Assembly (NCBI RefSeq): GCF_030548295.1
Contig: NZ_JAUOSB010000009.1
Coordinates: 1-64,000 of the forward strand
DNA from: Wenyingzhuangia sp. 2_MG-2023
Lineage (GTDB): Bacteria > Bacteroidota > Bacteroidia > Flavobacteriales > Flavobacteriaceae
Length of the DNA stretch: 64,000 nucleotides
Reading direction: 5' to 3'
The notes under the pieces are model-generated. The model saw nothing but the letters and a program-made list of their open reading frames with translations, did no database searches and was not told the DNA's origin. A program made the translations under genes and the position numbers. Positions 8,813 to 16,579 of this stretch are shown here, piece after piece. How positions within the stretch are numbered: position 1 is the stretch's first letter; each line of letters starts with the position of its first letter.

Positions 8813-9370
8813 TTATCTTATAGAATCTATTTTAGAAAAGAAGAACTCATCGTTTTCCAATTCATTTTCAAAATCAACCTGTTGGTAAATTGCAGTTATT
8901 TTACGATTGATCATTCTAAAAATCACAAATAGTCCTTGTGTCTGTTTTTTAATTTCTGGAACAGTAATAGCTGGAATATCTTTCATTTCTTGCAAACGTA
9001 AAGATTGATTGTATAACGTATGTATTCTAGCTCTCATCCCCTTTATTTTCAACAAATCTACCGTAATAGAATCTCGCATCAACACAACATTTCCCACCAA
9101 CTCATCAGAAATATTTAAAACATCATTGGGTGTGTTTTTCTTTAGCTTTTCTAAAGTTTCTTTTACTTTTTGATATCCTTTCCAACTAGAAATAGAATCT
9201 TTATAAACGGTACCTTCTGTCACCAAAGTATCAAATTGTATAAATTCATCTTTGGGATTGAAATATTTACGATCATCATTCACCACAACTTCTTCTGATG
9301 ATTTTTCTTTTGATTCTTGACAAGCAATCAACAACCCCGTCAATAAAATATATAAAGCCATTTTTTTCAT
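8813..9370 (-). CDS. Conserved flavobacterial lipoprotein, function unknown
   Basis: I do not recognise a functional family. I place the start at 9370, giving MKKMALYILLTGLLIACQES: a lipoprotein signal with lipobox LIAC, Cys at about residue 17. An upstream in-frame ATG would bury this signal behind 19 residues and would overlap the promoter. The mature 168 residues are charged and mostly helical, with a coiled-coil-like stretch VKETLEKLKKNTPNDVLNI and a C-terminal segment ending FFSKIDSIR. It is probably anchored in the periplasm or outer membrane. A -7 element lies 5 bases before the chosen start. It is divergent from the thioredoxin-like gene and convergent with recX. Confidence 0.75.
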   Translation of the reverse strand: MKKMALYILLTGLLIACQESKEKSSEEVVVNDDRKYFNPKDEFIQFDTLVTEGTVYKDSISSWKGYQKVKETLEKLKKNTPNDVLNISDELVGNVVLMRDSITVDLLKIKGMRARIHTLYNQSLRLQEMKDIPAITVPEIKKQTQGLFVIFRMINRKITAIYQQVDFENELENDEFFFSKIDSIR

Positions 9371-9375
9371 AGACA

Positions 9376-9383
9376 CAAAGATA
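9376..9383 (-). promoter_or_regulatory. -7 element TATCTTTG before the lipoprotein gene
   Basis: On the minus strand TATCTTTG lies 5 bases before the ATG at 9370, which supports that start over the longer frame and predicts a leaderless or very short-leader mRNA. No good -33 TTG is seen. Confidence 0.45.
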
Positions 9384-9437
9384 ACAAGATGTAAGTATCT
9401 AAAATAGTATCGTCTAAAAAACCACACAAAATAAACA

Positions 9438-10076
9438 ATGGATAATTTACAAGATAAAATTCAAAACGCATTGCAAAACTCTTTCACATACGAAGAGTAC
9501 ATGGAACAAGTAACTAATTTGGTAGCCAACAAAAAAAGTTCTGGAGAAATACAGTCTGATCTTTTGACCAATTACACCAAATTGAACTATGCAAGAATGA
9601 AACGTTTGAACAAAACTCAAAGAATAGACGACTTGACTTTGAAAACATTAAAATTACTGAATCAAAACTATACGTGGATTCTTTTGACAGAGACCTGGTG
9701 TGGAGATGCTGCTCAAACAATACCATTTATTCACAAAATAGCAAACAGCTCAAAAAATATTGATTTAAGAGTTGCATATAGAGATGAAAATATGGAATTG
9801 ATGGATCACTTTTTAACCAATGGAGGAGCTGCTATTCCTAAATTAATAATGATTAACAACAAAAATGAAGTGCTAGCAGATTGGGGACCAAGACCTAGCT
9901 CTGCCACAATAATGGTAGACAATTACAAAAGCAAACACGGTTCTTTAACACCTGAGTTTAAAGAAGAATTGCAAAATTGGTACAACAAAAACAAAGGAGC
10001 AGACACTCTAAACGACTTAAATGTGCTCTTACTAAATGTCTTAATCAAAAATGAGAATTTAATTTTAGAAAAATAA
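9438..10076 (+). CDS. Thioredoxin-like family protein with degenerate active site
   Basis: This 212-residue cytoplasmic protein (no signal peptide) has a thioredoxin fold in its second half. The strand-loop TWILLTETWCGDAAQTIPFIHKIA (residues 79-102) sits where thioredoxins have WCxxC, but the second Cys is Ala: W87-C88-G-D-A. The cis-Pro loop is GGAAIPKLIMI (about 129-139). Such single-Cys proteins (Thioredoxin_9-like) are widespread in Bacteroidota and Firmicutes. They cannot catalyse standard disulfide exchange alone, so a monothiol or glutathione/bacillithiol-type reaction, or a non-redox role, is possible. The N-terminal 75 residues are helical. It is followed by a conserved hypothetical gene 51 bases downstream. 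Confidence 0.8.
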   Translation: MDNLQDKIQNALQNSFTYEEYMEQVTNLVANKKSSGEIQSDLLTNYTKLNYARMKRLNKTQRIDDLTLKTLKLLNQNYTWILLTETWCGDAAQTIPFIHKIANSSKNIDLRVAYRDENMELMDHFLTNGGAAIPKLIMINNKNEVLADWGPRPSSATIMVDNYKSKHGSLTPEFKEELQNWYNKNKGADTLNDLNVLLLNVLIKNENLILEK

Positions 10077-10127
10077 TCATAAATATTTCATGGATTGCTA
10101 ATATCTTTGTGACAAACAAATCCAAAG

Positions 10128-10604
10128 ATGTTAGTAGATTTTAATCAACTTGAAAATAATGCTAAAATATTTTTATATCCTAGCAGTAAAAAATTCTACC
10201 CAGAATTATTGGAACAAATAAAAACAAGGGTTGATGATTTTGTACAACAATGGACAGAGATAAATGAGATTGAAGCAGGTTACGAAATAAAATATCAGCG
10301 TTTTATCATCATTGCTATCAATCCTACCAAACCCATTACTACTCATATTATTGATGAACTTGTTAGCTTTATTTTTAAACTTCAGTTAGATTTTGACATT
10401 GAATTGTTAGACAAATTAAACGTCTGTTTTAAACAAGGTGAGTTTGTACAATACAAAGATGTAAAAGAGTTTAAAAAACTAATCAAAAACAAGAGTGTAA
10501 ACACCAACACTATTGTTTTTGACAATTTGATCAATACCAAAGAAGAACTAGATTCTGACTGGGAATTACCCGCAGAAGACACTTGGTACGGTAGGATGTT
10601 TTAA
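10128..10604 (+). CDS. Conserved hypothetical protein of Flavobacteriaceae
   Basis: This 158-residue soluble protein has no signal peptide or membrane segment. I recognise it as a family found across Flavobacteriaceae beginning 'M.VDFN.L....KI..Y.S...F'. Members are often labelled 'ABC transporter ATPase' in databases, but no Walker A, Walker B or signature motif is present, so that label should not be copied. The C-terminus ends acidic then aromatic (EDTWYGRMF). A possible -7 element TATCTTTG lies at 10102-10109, 18 bases upstream of the start. The function is unknown. Confidence 0.8.
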   Translation: MLVDFNQLENNAKIFLYPSSKKFYPELLEQIKTRVDDFVQQWTEINEIEAGYEIKYQRFIIIAINPTKPITTHIIDELVSFIFKLQLDFDIELLDKLNVCFKQGEFVQYKDVKEFKKLIKNKSVNTNTIVFDNLINTKEELDSDWELPAEDTWYGRMF

Positions 10605-10617
10605 TTATTTAAAAGGC

Positions 10618-10920
10618 TTAAGATTTATCTAGATCTGCAAAAGGGTCTCTTTTTTTAACTCTAAACACGATGGGCAGTTGAAAAATTAAATTTACATTTT
10701 TTCCATTTTGATAAGCCGGAACAAATGTTGGCAGTTTTGTCAAAACCTTCGCTACTTCAGATTCTATTTCTTTATGCTTAGCTCTAACTTTTATATTAGA
10801 AACCTCTCCATAAGCATTAATTGTAAATATGGCATAAATTCTACAAACACCATCATCACTGTCACAGTAACGTTCTAAACTACCAGTATCTAAATTATAC
10901 ATTAAGTTCTTGTTAACCAT
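10618..10920 (-). CDS. TonB C-terminal domain, separated from the upstream gene by a -1 frameshift
   Basis: This frame encodes a TonB_C-type domain: GVCRIYAIFTINAYGEVSNIKV, then VLTKLPTFVPAYQNGKNVNLIFQLPIVFRV, the usual '(lp).w.PA.q.G..v...f.lPi.F' ending. The domain's expected first helix, FGEMVNKNLMYNLD, begins 12 bases upstream of the first ATG (10920), within the 3' end of the preceding gene. The reading frame is -1 relative to that gene and the two overlap by 19 bases. The shared stretch contains an A7 tract at 10931-10937. An independently translated 100-residue cytosolic TonB domain would lack the usual membrane anchor. This is therefore most likely the C-terminus of the upstream protein, reached by programmed slippage or split by an indel. 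Confidence 0.65.
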   Translation of the reverse strand: MVNKNLMYNLDTGSLERYCDSDDGVCRIYAIFTINAYGEVSNIKVRAKHKEIESEVAKVLTKLPTFVPAYQNGKNVNLIFQLPIVFRVKKRDPFADLDKS

Positions 10921-11933
10921 TTCACCAAACTTTTTTTAGCATCTTGTAAATTGTCAGAGTAATCATTATTACTCATTAGCAACGGTGGATTTTGTATTGC
11001 TTTAAAAGAAACATCACTGACATTATTTAGTGACATCCTTTTGGAAGTCTTTTTTTTCTTTGGATTGTAAGGACCATAATCTTTTTCAACATATTGATTC
11101 TTTTGAGAAGACCAAAGCATCCATTTCCCTACTCTTATACTTTTCACCAACACTCCTCTTTCTAAAAACGTTCCCTTTTTGTCATAACTAACGTACACAC
11201 CTAAAGGCTCTCCATTTTTATAAGTAACAGAGCTTGAACCTACTAATTGTCCTGTAGACACTAATTTATCTAGATGAAAATTTAGAACCATCCCCGTACC
11301 ATCTACAAAATTGGAACTCCTAAACAAATCTCCATTTTTCTTATAATAATTAGAAGTTGATATCAATTTACTTCCTGCCTTTTTCTTTTCAAAAAACAAT
11401 TGATTATTAGGATAATATATAGAAACGCTTTTTAAAGAATCTTTTGTAATTGTTACTTCTTTAAAACCATCTGTTAAATAGGTTTCTGAAATTCCTTCGT
11501 TTTTTTCTTGATCAAATACATACTTGTAAACCAATTCTTTGTTAACATCATATGAATATGCACTATCCAATCTTCCTTTGTTAGAAAAAAAAGCACGTTT
11601 GTAGAAACCTTTAAAATTTCTATATTCCCACTCTCCTACTTCTAATCCTTTATTAAAACGACCTTTCTGAAGATATTTTCCTGTTCCGTCCGTATATAAC
11701 CAATCTCCATCTTTTAAGCCCAAATCATAGCTCCCGCTAACAACTTTCTTTTTGCCTAAAAACTCCTCATAACTACCATGCCTCTTATCCGTATTGTATT
11801 TAAGAACATAATATACTTTTTTAATATTTTTAGCAACAACAACTTTCTCTTTCACTTTTTTAACATTTAACTCTTGCCCGTAAGAACAAGACAAACCGAT
11901 AAAGGTCAAAGCAAATAGAACATTCTTTTTCAT
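10902..11933 (-). CDS. Secreted MORN-repeat (YwqK-like) protein, likely N-terminal part of a TonB-domain fusion
   Basis: This is a 343-residue protein with a signal peptide (MKKNVLFALTFIGLSCSYGQ, cleavage near residue 19). The mature part is built from MORN-like repeats: DKRHGSYEEFLGKKKVVSGSYDLGLKDGDWLY, KYLQKGRFNKGLEVGEWEYRN, later YKNGEPLGVYVSYDKKGTF and KSIRVGKWMLW. The 'K.G.W..Y' rhythm is typical of YwqK/MORN proteins in Bacteroidota, which often carry a C-terminal TonB domain. Here the frame ends after DAKKSLVKWLTRT, just where that domain should begin, and the domain continues in the -1 frame. A slip at the A7 tract 10931-10937 would give a fused product of about 438 residues. The role is unknown. 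Confidence 0.75.
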   Translation of the reverse strand: MKKNVLFALTFIGLSCSYGQELNVKKVKEKVVVAKNIKKVYYVLKYNTDKRHGSYEEFLGKKKVVSGSYDLGLKDGDWLYTDGTGKYLQKGRFNKGLEVGEWEYRNFKGFYKRAFFSNKGRLDSAYSYDVNKELVYKYVFDQEKNEGISETYLTDGFKEVTITKDSLKSVSIYYPNNQLFFEKKKAGSKLISTSNYYKKNGDLFRSSNFVDGTGMVLNFHLDKLVSTGQLVGSSSVTYKNGEPLGVYVSYDKKGTFLERGVLVKSIRVGKWMLWSSQKNQYVEKDYGPYNPKKKKTSKRMSLNNVSDVSFKAIQNPPLLMSNNDYSDNLQDAKKSLVKWLTRT

Positions 11934-11972
11934 AGCATTAATTTTTGCCCAAAATACCCAACTCCTAAAAAT

Positions 11973-12006
11973 AAAAAAAGGGTTATTGAATAAAATCCAA
12001 TAACCC
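11973..12006 (-). terminator. Intrinsic terminator after truB
   Basis: A 10-bp inverted repeat (ggttattgga / tcaataacc region, 11980-11989 with 11997-12006) precedes, on the minus strand, a U7 run encoded at 11973-11979. It ends the ftsX-to-truB operon 30 bases after the truB stop. Confidence 0.87.
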
Positions 12007-12036
12007 TGACATTATTTTATAAATATAGTATTTTTA

Positions 12037-12750
12037 CTACTTATTTTCTTCTAACTCTTCTAAGCCAAAATCTTGTAAAAATTCATTTACAGACATTGCA
12101 TTGTCTACATTAAAATCTCCAATTTTAGTTCTTCTTAAAGCAGATAAATAAGAGCCTGAGTTTAACGATTTACCAAAATCAAAAGCTAGAGAACGAATGT
12201 ATGTTCCTTTGCTACAAGCTACTCTAAAATGCACGTTTGGAAAATCTATTTGAGTGATTTCAAATTCAGAAATGGTAATTTTTCTAGATTTTATTTCTGT
12301 AGTCTTTCCTTCTCTTGCCAATTCATACAATCTCTTTCCTTCTTTTTTAATAGCAGAAAAAATTGGAGGAACTTGATCTATTTCACCTACAAATTGCTTT
12401 GTGGTTTCATGAATCATGTTCTCGGTGATATGTTCTGTTGGAAAATTTTCATCAATTTCAGTTTCCAAATCGTAACTAGGAGTTGTGGCTCCCAAAGTAA
12501 TGGTCCCTGTATATTCTTTATGTTGTGCCTGATAGGTTTCTATCTTTTTGGTAAACTTTCCTGTACATAAAATCAACAAACCCGTAGCCAAAGGATCTAA
12601 GGTTCCTGCATGACCAACTTTGATATTTTTAATTCCGTAATGTTGTTTAATTACCCAACGTAGCTTATTTACCACCTGAAAAGATGTCCAATGTAGAGGT
12701 TTGTCTATCAACAACACCTGCCCTTCTTTATACTCCTCTAGACTTTTCAT
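12037..12750 (-). CDS. truB: tRNA pseudouridine(55) synthase
   Basis: This 237-residue enzyme makes pseudouridine 55 in the T-loop of tRNAs. Residues 12-30 (VLLIDKPLHWTSFQVVNKL) are the TruB opening, and GHAGTLDPLATGLL at 46-59 holds the catalytic Asp52. The later ACSKGTYIRSLAFDFG (about 181-196) is the second conserved block. The C-terminal PUA-like domain is absent or very short, as in other Bacteroidota forms. Its start lies 2 bases after the stop of uppP, consistent with an operon. It is the last gene before a terminator. Confidence 0.96.
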   Translation of the reverse strand: MKSLEEYKEGQVLLIDKPLHWTSFQVVNKLRWVIKQHYGIKNIKVGHAGTLDPLATGLLILCTGKFTKKIETYQAQHKEYTGTITLGATTPSYDLETEIDENFPTEHITENMIHETTKQFVGEIDQVPPIFSAIKKEGKRLYELAREGKTTEIKSRKITISEFEITQIDFPNVHFRVACSKGTYIRSLAFDFGKSLNSGSYLSALRRTKIGDFNVDNAMSVNEFLQDFGLEELEENK

Positions 12751-12752
12751 TC

Positions 12753-13565
12753 TTAAATAGTTGTCAAACTAAACACAAAATAATGAATCACCAATAAGGA
12801 AATTCCCAATACAATTCTATAATATCCAAAGACCTTAAATCCTTTTTTACTCAAAAAATCAATAAAAGATTTGATCGCTACCAATCCTACAACAAAAGCA
12901 ATTACATTTCCTAAAATCAAATAATTAATTTGATCTCCAGTCAATTCAAATCCAGCCTTATAATAATCGTAACTTTTTTTAGCCGTTGCCCCCAACATGG
13001 TTGGTACTGCTAAAAAGAAAGAAAACTCTGCTGCTGTTTTTCTATTTAATTTCTGAGTCATACCTCCAATGATACTTGCTCCACTTCTTGATGTTCCTGG
13101 AATCATAGCCAAACACTGAAAGAAACCAATTTTTAAAGCAGTCATGTAACTAATTTCTGTATGAGCTTCTGGATTTTCTTCATCTTCTACTTCATTTTCT
13201 TTGAACCATTCATCTACTTTTAGCAAAATAAATCCTCCTAAAATTAATGAAATAGCCACTGTAACAGGACTTTCTAATAACGAATCAATCACATCATTTA
13301 GCAACAAACCTAAAACTACTGCAGGAATAAAGGCAACTAATAATTTTAAGTAAAAATCAAATGTTTGAAAAAATCGTTTCCAATACAAAATTACTACAGA
13401 TAAAATTGCCCCTAGTTGAATGACAATAGTAAACAATTTGGTAAAATCGTCATTGGCAATGTGCATAAACGAAGATGCAATGATCATGTGTCCTGTTGAA
13501 GAAACGGGTAAGTACTCCGTCAATCCTTCAATAATAGCTAAAATAATAGCTTGAATTAATCCCAT
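12753..13565 (-). CDS. uppP: Undecaprenyl-diphosphate phosphatase
   Basis: This 270-residue inner membrane enzyme dephosphorylates undecaprenyl diphosphate to recycle the lipid carrier of peptidoglycan and other polymers. The two active-site blocks are [14 protein letters not shown] at residues 13-26 and PGTSRSG at 156-162. About eight hydrophobic segments fit the BacA/UppP fold. An acidic loop (about 121-136, [10 protein letters not shown]) sits between halves. It starts 2 bases after the DUF3098 gene and ends 2 bases before truB. This tight ftsX-DUF3098-uppP-truB arrangement recurs in Bacteroidota. Confidence 0.96.
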   Translation of the reverse strand: MGLIQAIILAIIEGLTEYLPVSSTGHMIIASSFMHIANDDFTKLFTIVIQLGAILSVVILYWKRFFQTFDFYLKLLVAFIPAVVLGLLLNDVIDSLLESPVTVAISLILGGFILLKVDEWFKENEVEDEENPEAHTEISYMTALKIGFFQCLAMIPGTSRSGASIIGGMTQKLNRKTAAEFSFFLAVPTMLGATAKKSYDYYKAGFELTGDQINYLILGNVIAFVVGLVAIKSFIDFLSKKGFKVFGYYRIVLGISLLVIHYFVFSLTTI

Positions 13566-13567
13566 AT

Positions 13568-13804
13568 TTATTTAGTTGGTTTTGTTAAAATAGCCCAAAT
13601 TTCAATTCCAAATCCTATCAACACCAAAGCTGGTGCAATTCTGATTCTTCTAAAATTATACATTGCATCGTTAAAAACTTCTGGATCTTCAGAACCTCCC
13701 CCAGACATCAATATAAAACCAACTCCTATGACTAATAAGCCAACAATCATCAATTGGTAATTCTTTTTCCCAAACAAAAAATCTGGTGCAAATTTTCCTT
13801 TCAT
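13568..13804 (-). CDS. DUF3098 small membrane protein
   Basis: This 78-residue protein has two hydrophobic helices: [20 protein letters not shown] (about 19-38) and [20 protein letters not shown] (about 54-74). The linker holds [18 protein letters not shown]. It matches the DUF3098 family, which is found next to ftsX in Bacteroidota. Placement between ftsX (3 bases upstream) and uppP (2 bases downstream) suggests a role linked to division or envelope synthesis, but no function is established. Confidence 0.88.
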   Translation of the reverse strand: MKGKFAPDFLFGKKNYQLMIVGLLVIGVGFILMSGGGSEDPEVFNDAMYNFRRIRIAPALVLIGFGIEIWAILTKPTK

Positions 13805-13807
13805 AAA

Positions 13808-14686
13808 TTAAAAATAAAGTTGATCTGTTTTTAAACGTAAAAATCTTTGTGTTGCAAAAAATGAACTCAAAGCAGTTATGACAAAAGCTACAGCAAATAC
13901 TCCGCTTACTACCATTGCCAAAACTTCTATATCTTCTAACAAAGCCAATGCTGGCAATTTACTATCTACTTTGTAACAAAATGTTAACAACATTGCTGAC
14001 GCTAAAAAAGCTCCTACCAAGCCCAAACGAACACTTGCCCAAATAAAAGGTTTTCTAATAAATGATTTGGTAGCTCCCACCATTTGCATGGTTTTAATGG
14101 TAAATCTTTTGGAATAGATAGACAATCGGATAGAACTGTTTAACAACAAAATAGCAATGAAAGACAATACCGAAGCTCCAATAAGCAACCAAAAACCAAT
14201 GGTTTTTATATTTCTTGTCAATAAATCTACCAAAGGAGCATCGTAAGAAACCTCTTCTATAAAAGCATTTTTTTCTAACTCTTTGGCAATGTAGATTAGC
14301 TGAGCTGGACTAACAAAATCGGCTTTCAATCCCAATTCAAAATAACTTTTTAAAGGATTGTCTCCTAAAAAAGTTAAAAAATCTTCTCCAATATCTTTGC
14401 TAAATTCTTTGGCGGCTTGATCTCTAGAAACAAAGTGAATTTTTTTAACGTATTCTTTTTCTTTCAAATACTTTTCCAACCCTGTTTTTTCAGATCCTTT
14501 CATGTTGTTTTTTAAAAACAACGTAATAGATACTTTCTCTTTAAAATAACCGCTCAACTTTGTGTATTTCAAAACCGTTAAGCCCAAAAAACCAACCAAC
14601 AACAACACCAACGTAATGCTCAACACTACGGATAAATAAGAAGCTCTTAATCGTCTTTTCTGATACTTTTCAAAAGATTTTGACAT
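13808..14686 (-). CDS. ftsX: Cell division protein FtsX
   Basis: This 292-residue four-TM permease partners with FtsE to couple cytosolic ATP hydrolysis to peptidoglycan hydrolase activation at the septum. TM1 is near residues 18-40 and the periplasmic domain about 45-165. TM2-4 are near 170-192, 216-238 and 256-280, with the FtsX motif TIKTMQMVGATKSFIRKPF between TM2 and TM3. The preceding KYQKRRLRASYLSVVLSI is the typical N-terminus in Bacteroidota. It is the first gene of the leftward operon. ftsE is not adjacent and not in the window. Confidence 0.93.
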   Translation of the reverse strand: MSKSFEKYQKRRLRASYLSVVLSITLVLLLVGFLGLTVLKYTKLSGYFKEKVSITLFLKNNMKGSEKTGLEKYLKEKEYVKKIHFVSRDQAAKEFSKDIGEDFLTFLGDNPLKSYFELGLKADFVSPAQLIYIAKELEKNAFIEEVSYDAPLVDLLTRNIKTIGFWLLIGASVLSFIAILLLNSSIRLSIYSKRFTIKTMQMVGATKSFIRKPFIWASVRLGLVGAFLASAMLLTFCYKVDSKLPALALLEDIEVLAMVVSGVFAVAFVITALSSFFATQRFLRLKTDQLYF

Positions 14687-14913
14687 AAAATAATATCACA
14701 TTTTGGTTTGTGCAAGGTACTATCAAAAAATTAAAAACTGAAATTTGTCATTGGTTAATTTACTTCTCTTCATTTGTCTATTTTCAGAATCTTAATTCCA
14801 TCTGTTTTGTCAACAAACATAAGCCATGACATGCTTTTCTACCGTTCAATTCTTTGTTGCTTTACTTCTTTATACTCAACACTTATTTCTCTTTTAACAC
14901 TACTAAATTGTTG

Positions 14914-14921
14914 TATCTTTG
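14914..14921 (+). promoter_or_regulatory. -7 element TATCTTTG before rbfA
   Basis: TATCTTTG ends 4 bases before the rbfA ATG at 14926, predicting a leaderless mRNA and supporting that start over upstream in-frame codons. No TTG at the proper -33 distance is visible. Confidence 0.5.
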
Positions 14922-14925
14922 CATC

Positions 14926-15321
14926 ATGGAAGAAACTAATAGACAAAAGAAGATTGCTGGAGTTATTCAAAAAGACTTGGCTGAAATTTTACAGGCTGAT
15001 GCAAGAAATGGCTTGCGTGGTGTGATTATATCTGTATCTAAAGTAAATGTTACTGCAGATTTAGGACAAGCAAAAGCCTATTTAAGCGTGTTTCCTTCAG
15101 ACAAAAGAGAAGGAATCATTAAAGCGATTACAGAAAATACTGTTGCAATTAGACACGAACTGGCTCAACGTACCAAACACCAATTGAGACGCATGCCCAA
15201 CTTGTTGTTTTATGGAGATGACACCTTAGATTATATTGAGAATATTGATGCTTCGTTGAAAGGAAAAGATACAAATCCTATTCACAATCCTGAAATTTTA
15301 GAAAAAAGAAAAAAATCATAA
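14926..15321 (+). CDS. rbfA: 30S ribosome-binding factor RbfA
   Basis: This 131-residue KH-fold protein assists late 16S rRNA processing and 30S maturation. The start at 14926 gives MEETNRQKKIAGVIQKDLAEIL, the normal RbfA opening. A longer frame from 14854 adds 24 hydrophobic residues that cross the promoter and is rejected. Conserved parts are GVIISVSKVNVTADLGQAKAYLSVF (about 30-54) and RHELAQRTKHQLRRMPNLLFYGDDTLDYIENID (about 77-109). The downstream LolE-like gene begins 4 bases after its stop; this rbfA-permease pairing is usual in Flavobacteriia. Confidence 0.95.
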   Translation: MEETNRQKKIAGVIQKDLAEILQADARNGLRGVIISVSKVNVTADLGQAKAYLSVFPSDKREGIIKAITENTVAIRHELAQRTKHQLRRMPNLLFYGDDTLDYIENIDASLKGKDTNPIHNPEILEKRKKS

Positions 15322-15325
15322 TCTT

Positions 15326-16510
15326 TTGAATTTTCCGCTGTATATAGCCAAACGGTATCTAAAATCTAAAAGCGGTAACAATATCATCAATATTGTTACT
15401 TTATTAGCTTGTTTAGGAGTTATTGCTGGTACCATGGCCTTGTTCATTGTACTTTCTGTGTTTTCTGGAATCAAAGATTTTAGTCTTGATGTTTTAGAAA
15501 GCAACACTCCAGATATTAGAATTAGTCCCAAACAAGGAAAAACGTTTCTTTTAGATGCAAAACTGAATGCTATTTTAACCAACAGTCCGGATAAAATTAC
15601 TTATACCAAAGTTATTGAAGAACGTGCTTTTTTTAAGAAAGACGATAAAGAAGAAATAGCTTATATAAAAGGTGTAGACAGCCTATTTAACTATGTAACT
15701 CCTGTAGATTCTTTAATTATTCTAGGAGAATGGTTTGCCCCCAACAGCACCAATACGTGTGTTGTTAGTTACCGATTGTCTCGTCAATTGGATTTGAACG
15801 TTTATACTGACCGACTAAATACGTACGTTCCAAAAGCAGGAAAAGGATACATTAGCAATCCTAAAAATGCTTTTCGTGCAATATTGCCTCAGGTTATTGG
15901 TGTGGTTACTTCTCCCAACCAAGAAGACAGCAAATACACTTATATACCACTTTCTTTGAGCCAAGAACTACTTGGAAAAAAAGACAATGAGATCAGTTAT
16001 ATTGATGTAAAAGCAACTCAGCTAAACCGTACAATTGCTTATCTAAAAAAGGAACTTCCAGATTTCAACATCGCAAAAAGTGAAGAAATCAATAGTTCAT
16101 TTTACAAAATATTAAATTCTGAAAAACTAATTGCTTACTTGGTTTCTTTATTGGTAGTAATGATGGTTCTATCTAACACTAGCGGAACCATAATTATGGT
16201 AATTGTAGATAAGAAAAACAACATCAAAACGCTTATAAACATGGGGGCAACGCTCAAAAAAGTGAGACGTATTTTTGCCCTTTATGGCTTTTTATTAAAC
16301 GTGGTTGGTATGTGCATTGGTTTGGTTTTAGGAATTGTTTTGATCTATTTACAAATCACATACGAACTTATTATGATAACCCCTACCATTGCCTATCCTG
16401 TTTCTTTTGAATGGCAAAATGTATGGGTTGTTTGCCTAACCATTGTTATTTTTGGTGCCTTGGCTAGTTTGTTAGCTAGTGGTAGAATTTCCAAAAGATT
16501 TGTCAACTAG
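15326..16510 (+). CDS. FtsX-like ABC transporter permease (LolC/LolE type)
   Basis: This 394-residue permease opens with PLYIAKRYLKSKSGNNIINIVT, the LolC/E signature, followed by TM1 (about 21-45). A large periplasmic domain follows (about 50-260), then three TMs (about 270-292, 316-344, 362-384). The third region carries NIKTLINMGATLKKVRRIF, the FtsX-like coupling motif. In the Lol system such permeases with LolD release lipoproteins from the inner membrane to the carrier. The start is a TTG 4 bases after rbfA's stop: no ATG lies in-frame before the conserved N-terminus. The ATPase partner is not in the window. Confidence 0.88.
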   Translation: MNFPLYIAKRYLKSKSGNNIINIVTLLACLGVIAGTMALFIVLSVFSGIKDFSLDVLESNTPDIRISPKQGKTFLLDAKLNAILTNSPDKITYTKVIEERAFFKKDDKEEIAYIKGVDSLFNYVTPVDSLIILGEWFAPNSTNTCVVSYRLSRQLDLNVYTDRLNTYVPKAGKGYISNPKNAFRAILPQVIGVVTSPNQEDSKYTYIPLSLSQELLGKKDNEISYIDVKATQLNRTIAYLKKELPDFNIAKSEEINSSFYKILNSEKLIAYLVSLLVVMMVLSNTSGTIIMVIVDKKNNIKTLINMGATLKKVRRIFALYGFLLNVVGMCIGLVLGIVLIYLQITYELIMITPTIAYPVSFEWQNVWVVCLTIVIFGALASLLASGRISKRFVN

Positions 16511-16579
16511 TAAAAATAAATCTAGTACTCATCAATAAAACTGCATTGCTAACTTTTGCGTTAAAAACCAATACAAAAA

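Noticed and set aside
10128-10604. 'ABC transporter ATPase' label
   Set aside because: No Walker A, Walker B or ABC signature is present in the 158-residue protein.
14854-14925. 24-residue upstream extension of rbfA
   Set aside because: Hydrophobic extension crosses the -7 element and is absent from the RbfA family.
14774-15025. Frame overlapping the rbfA start
   Set aside because: Covers the rbfA promoter and N-terminus in another frame; no domain or typical composition.
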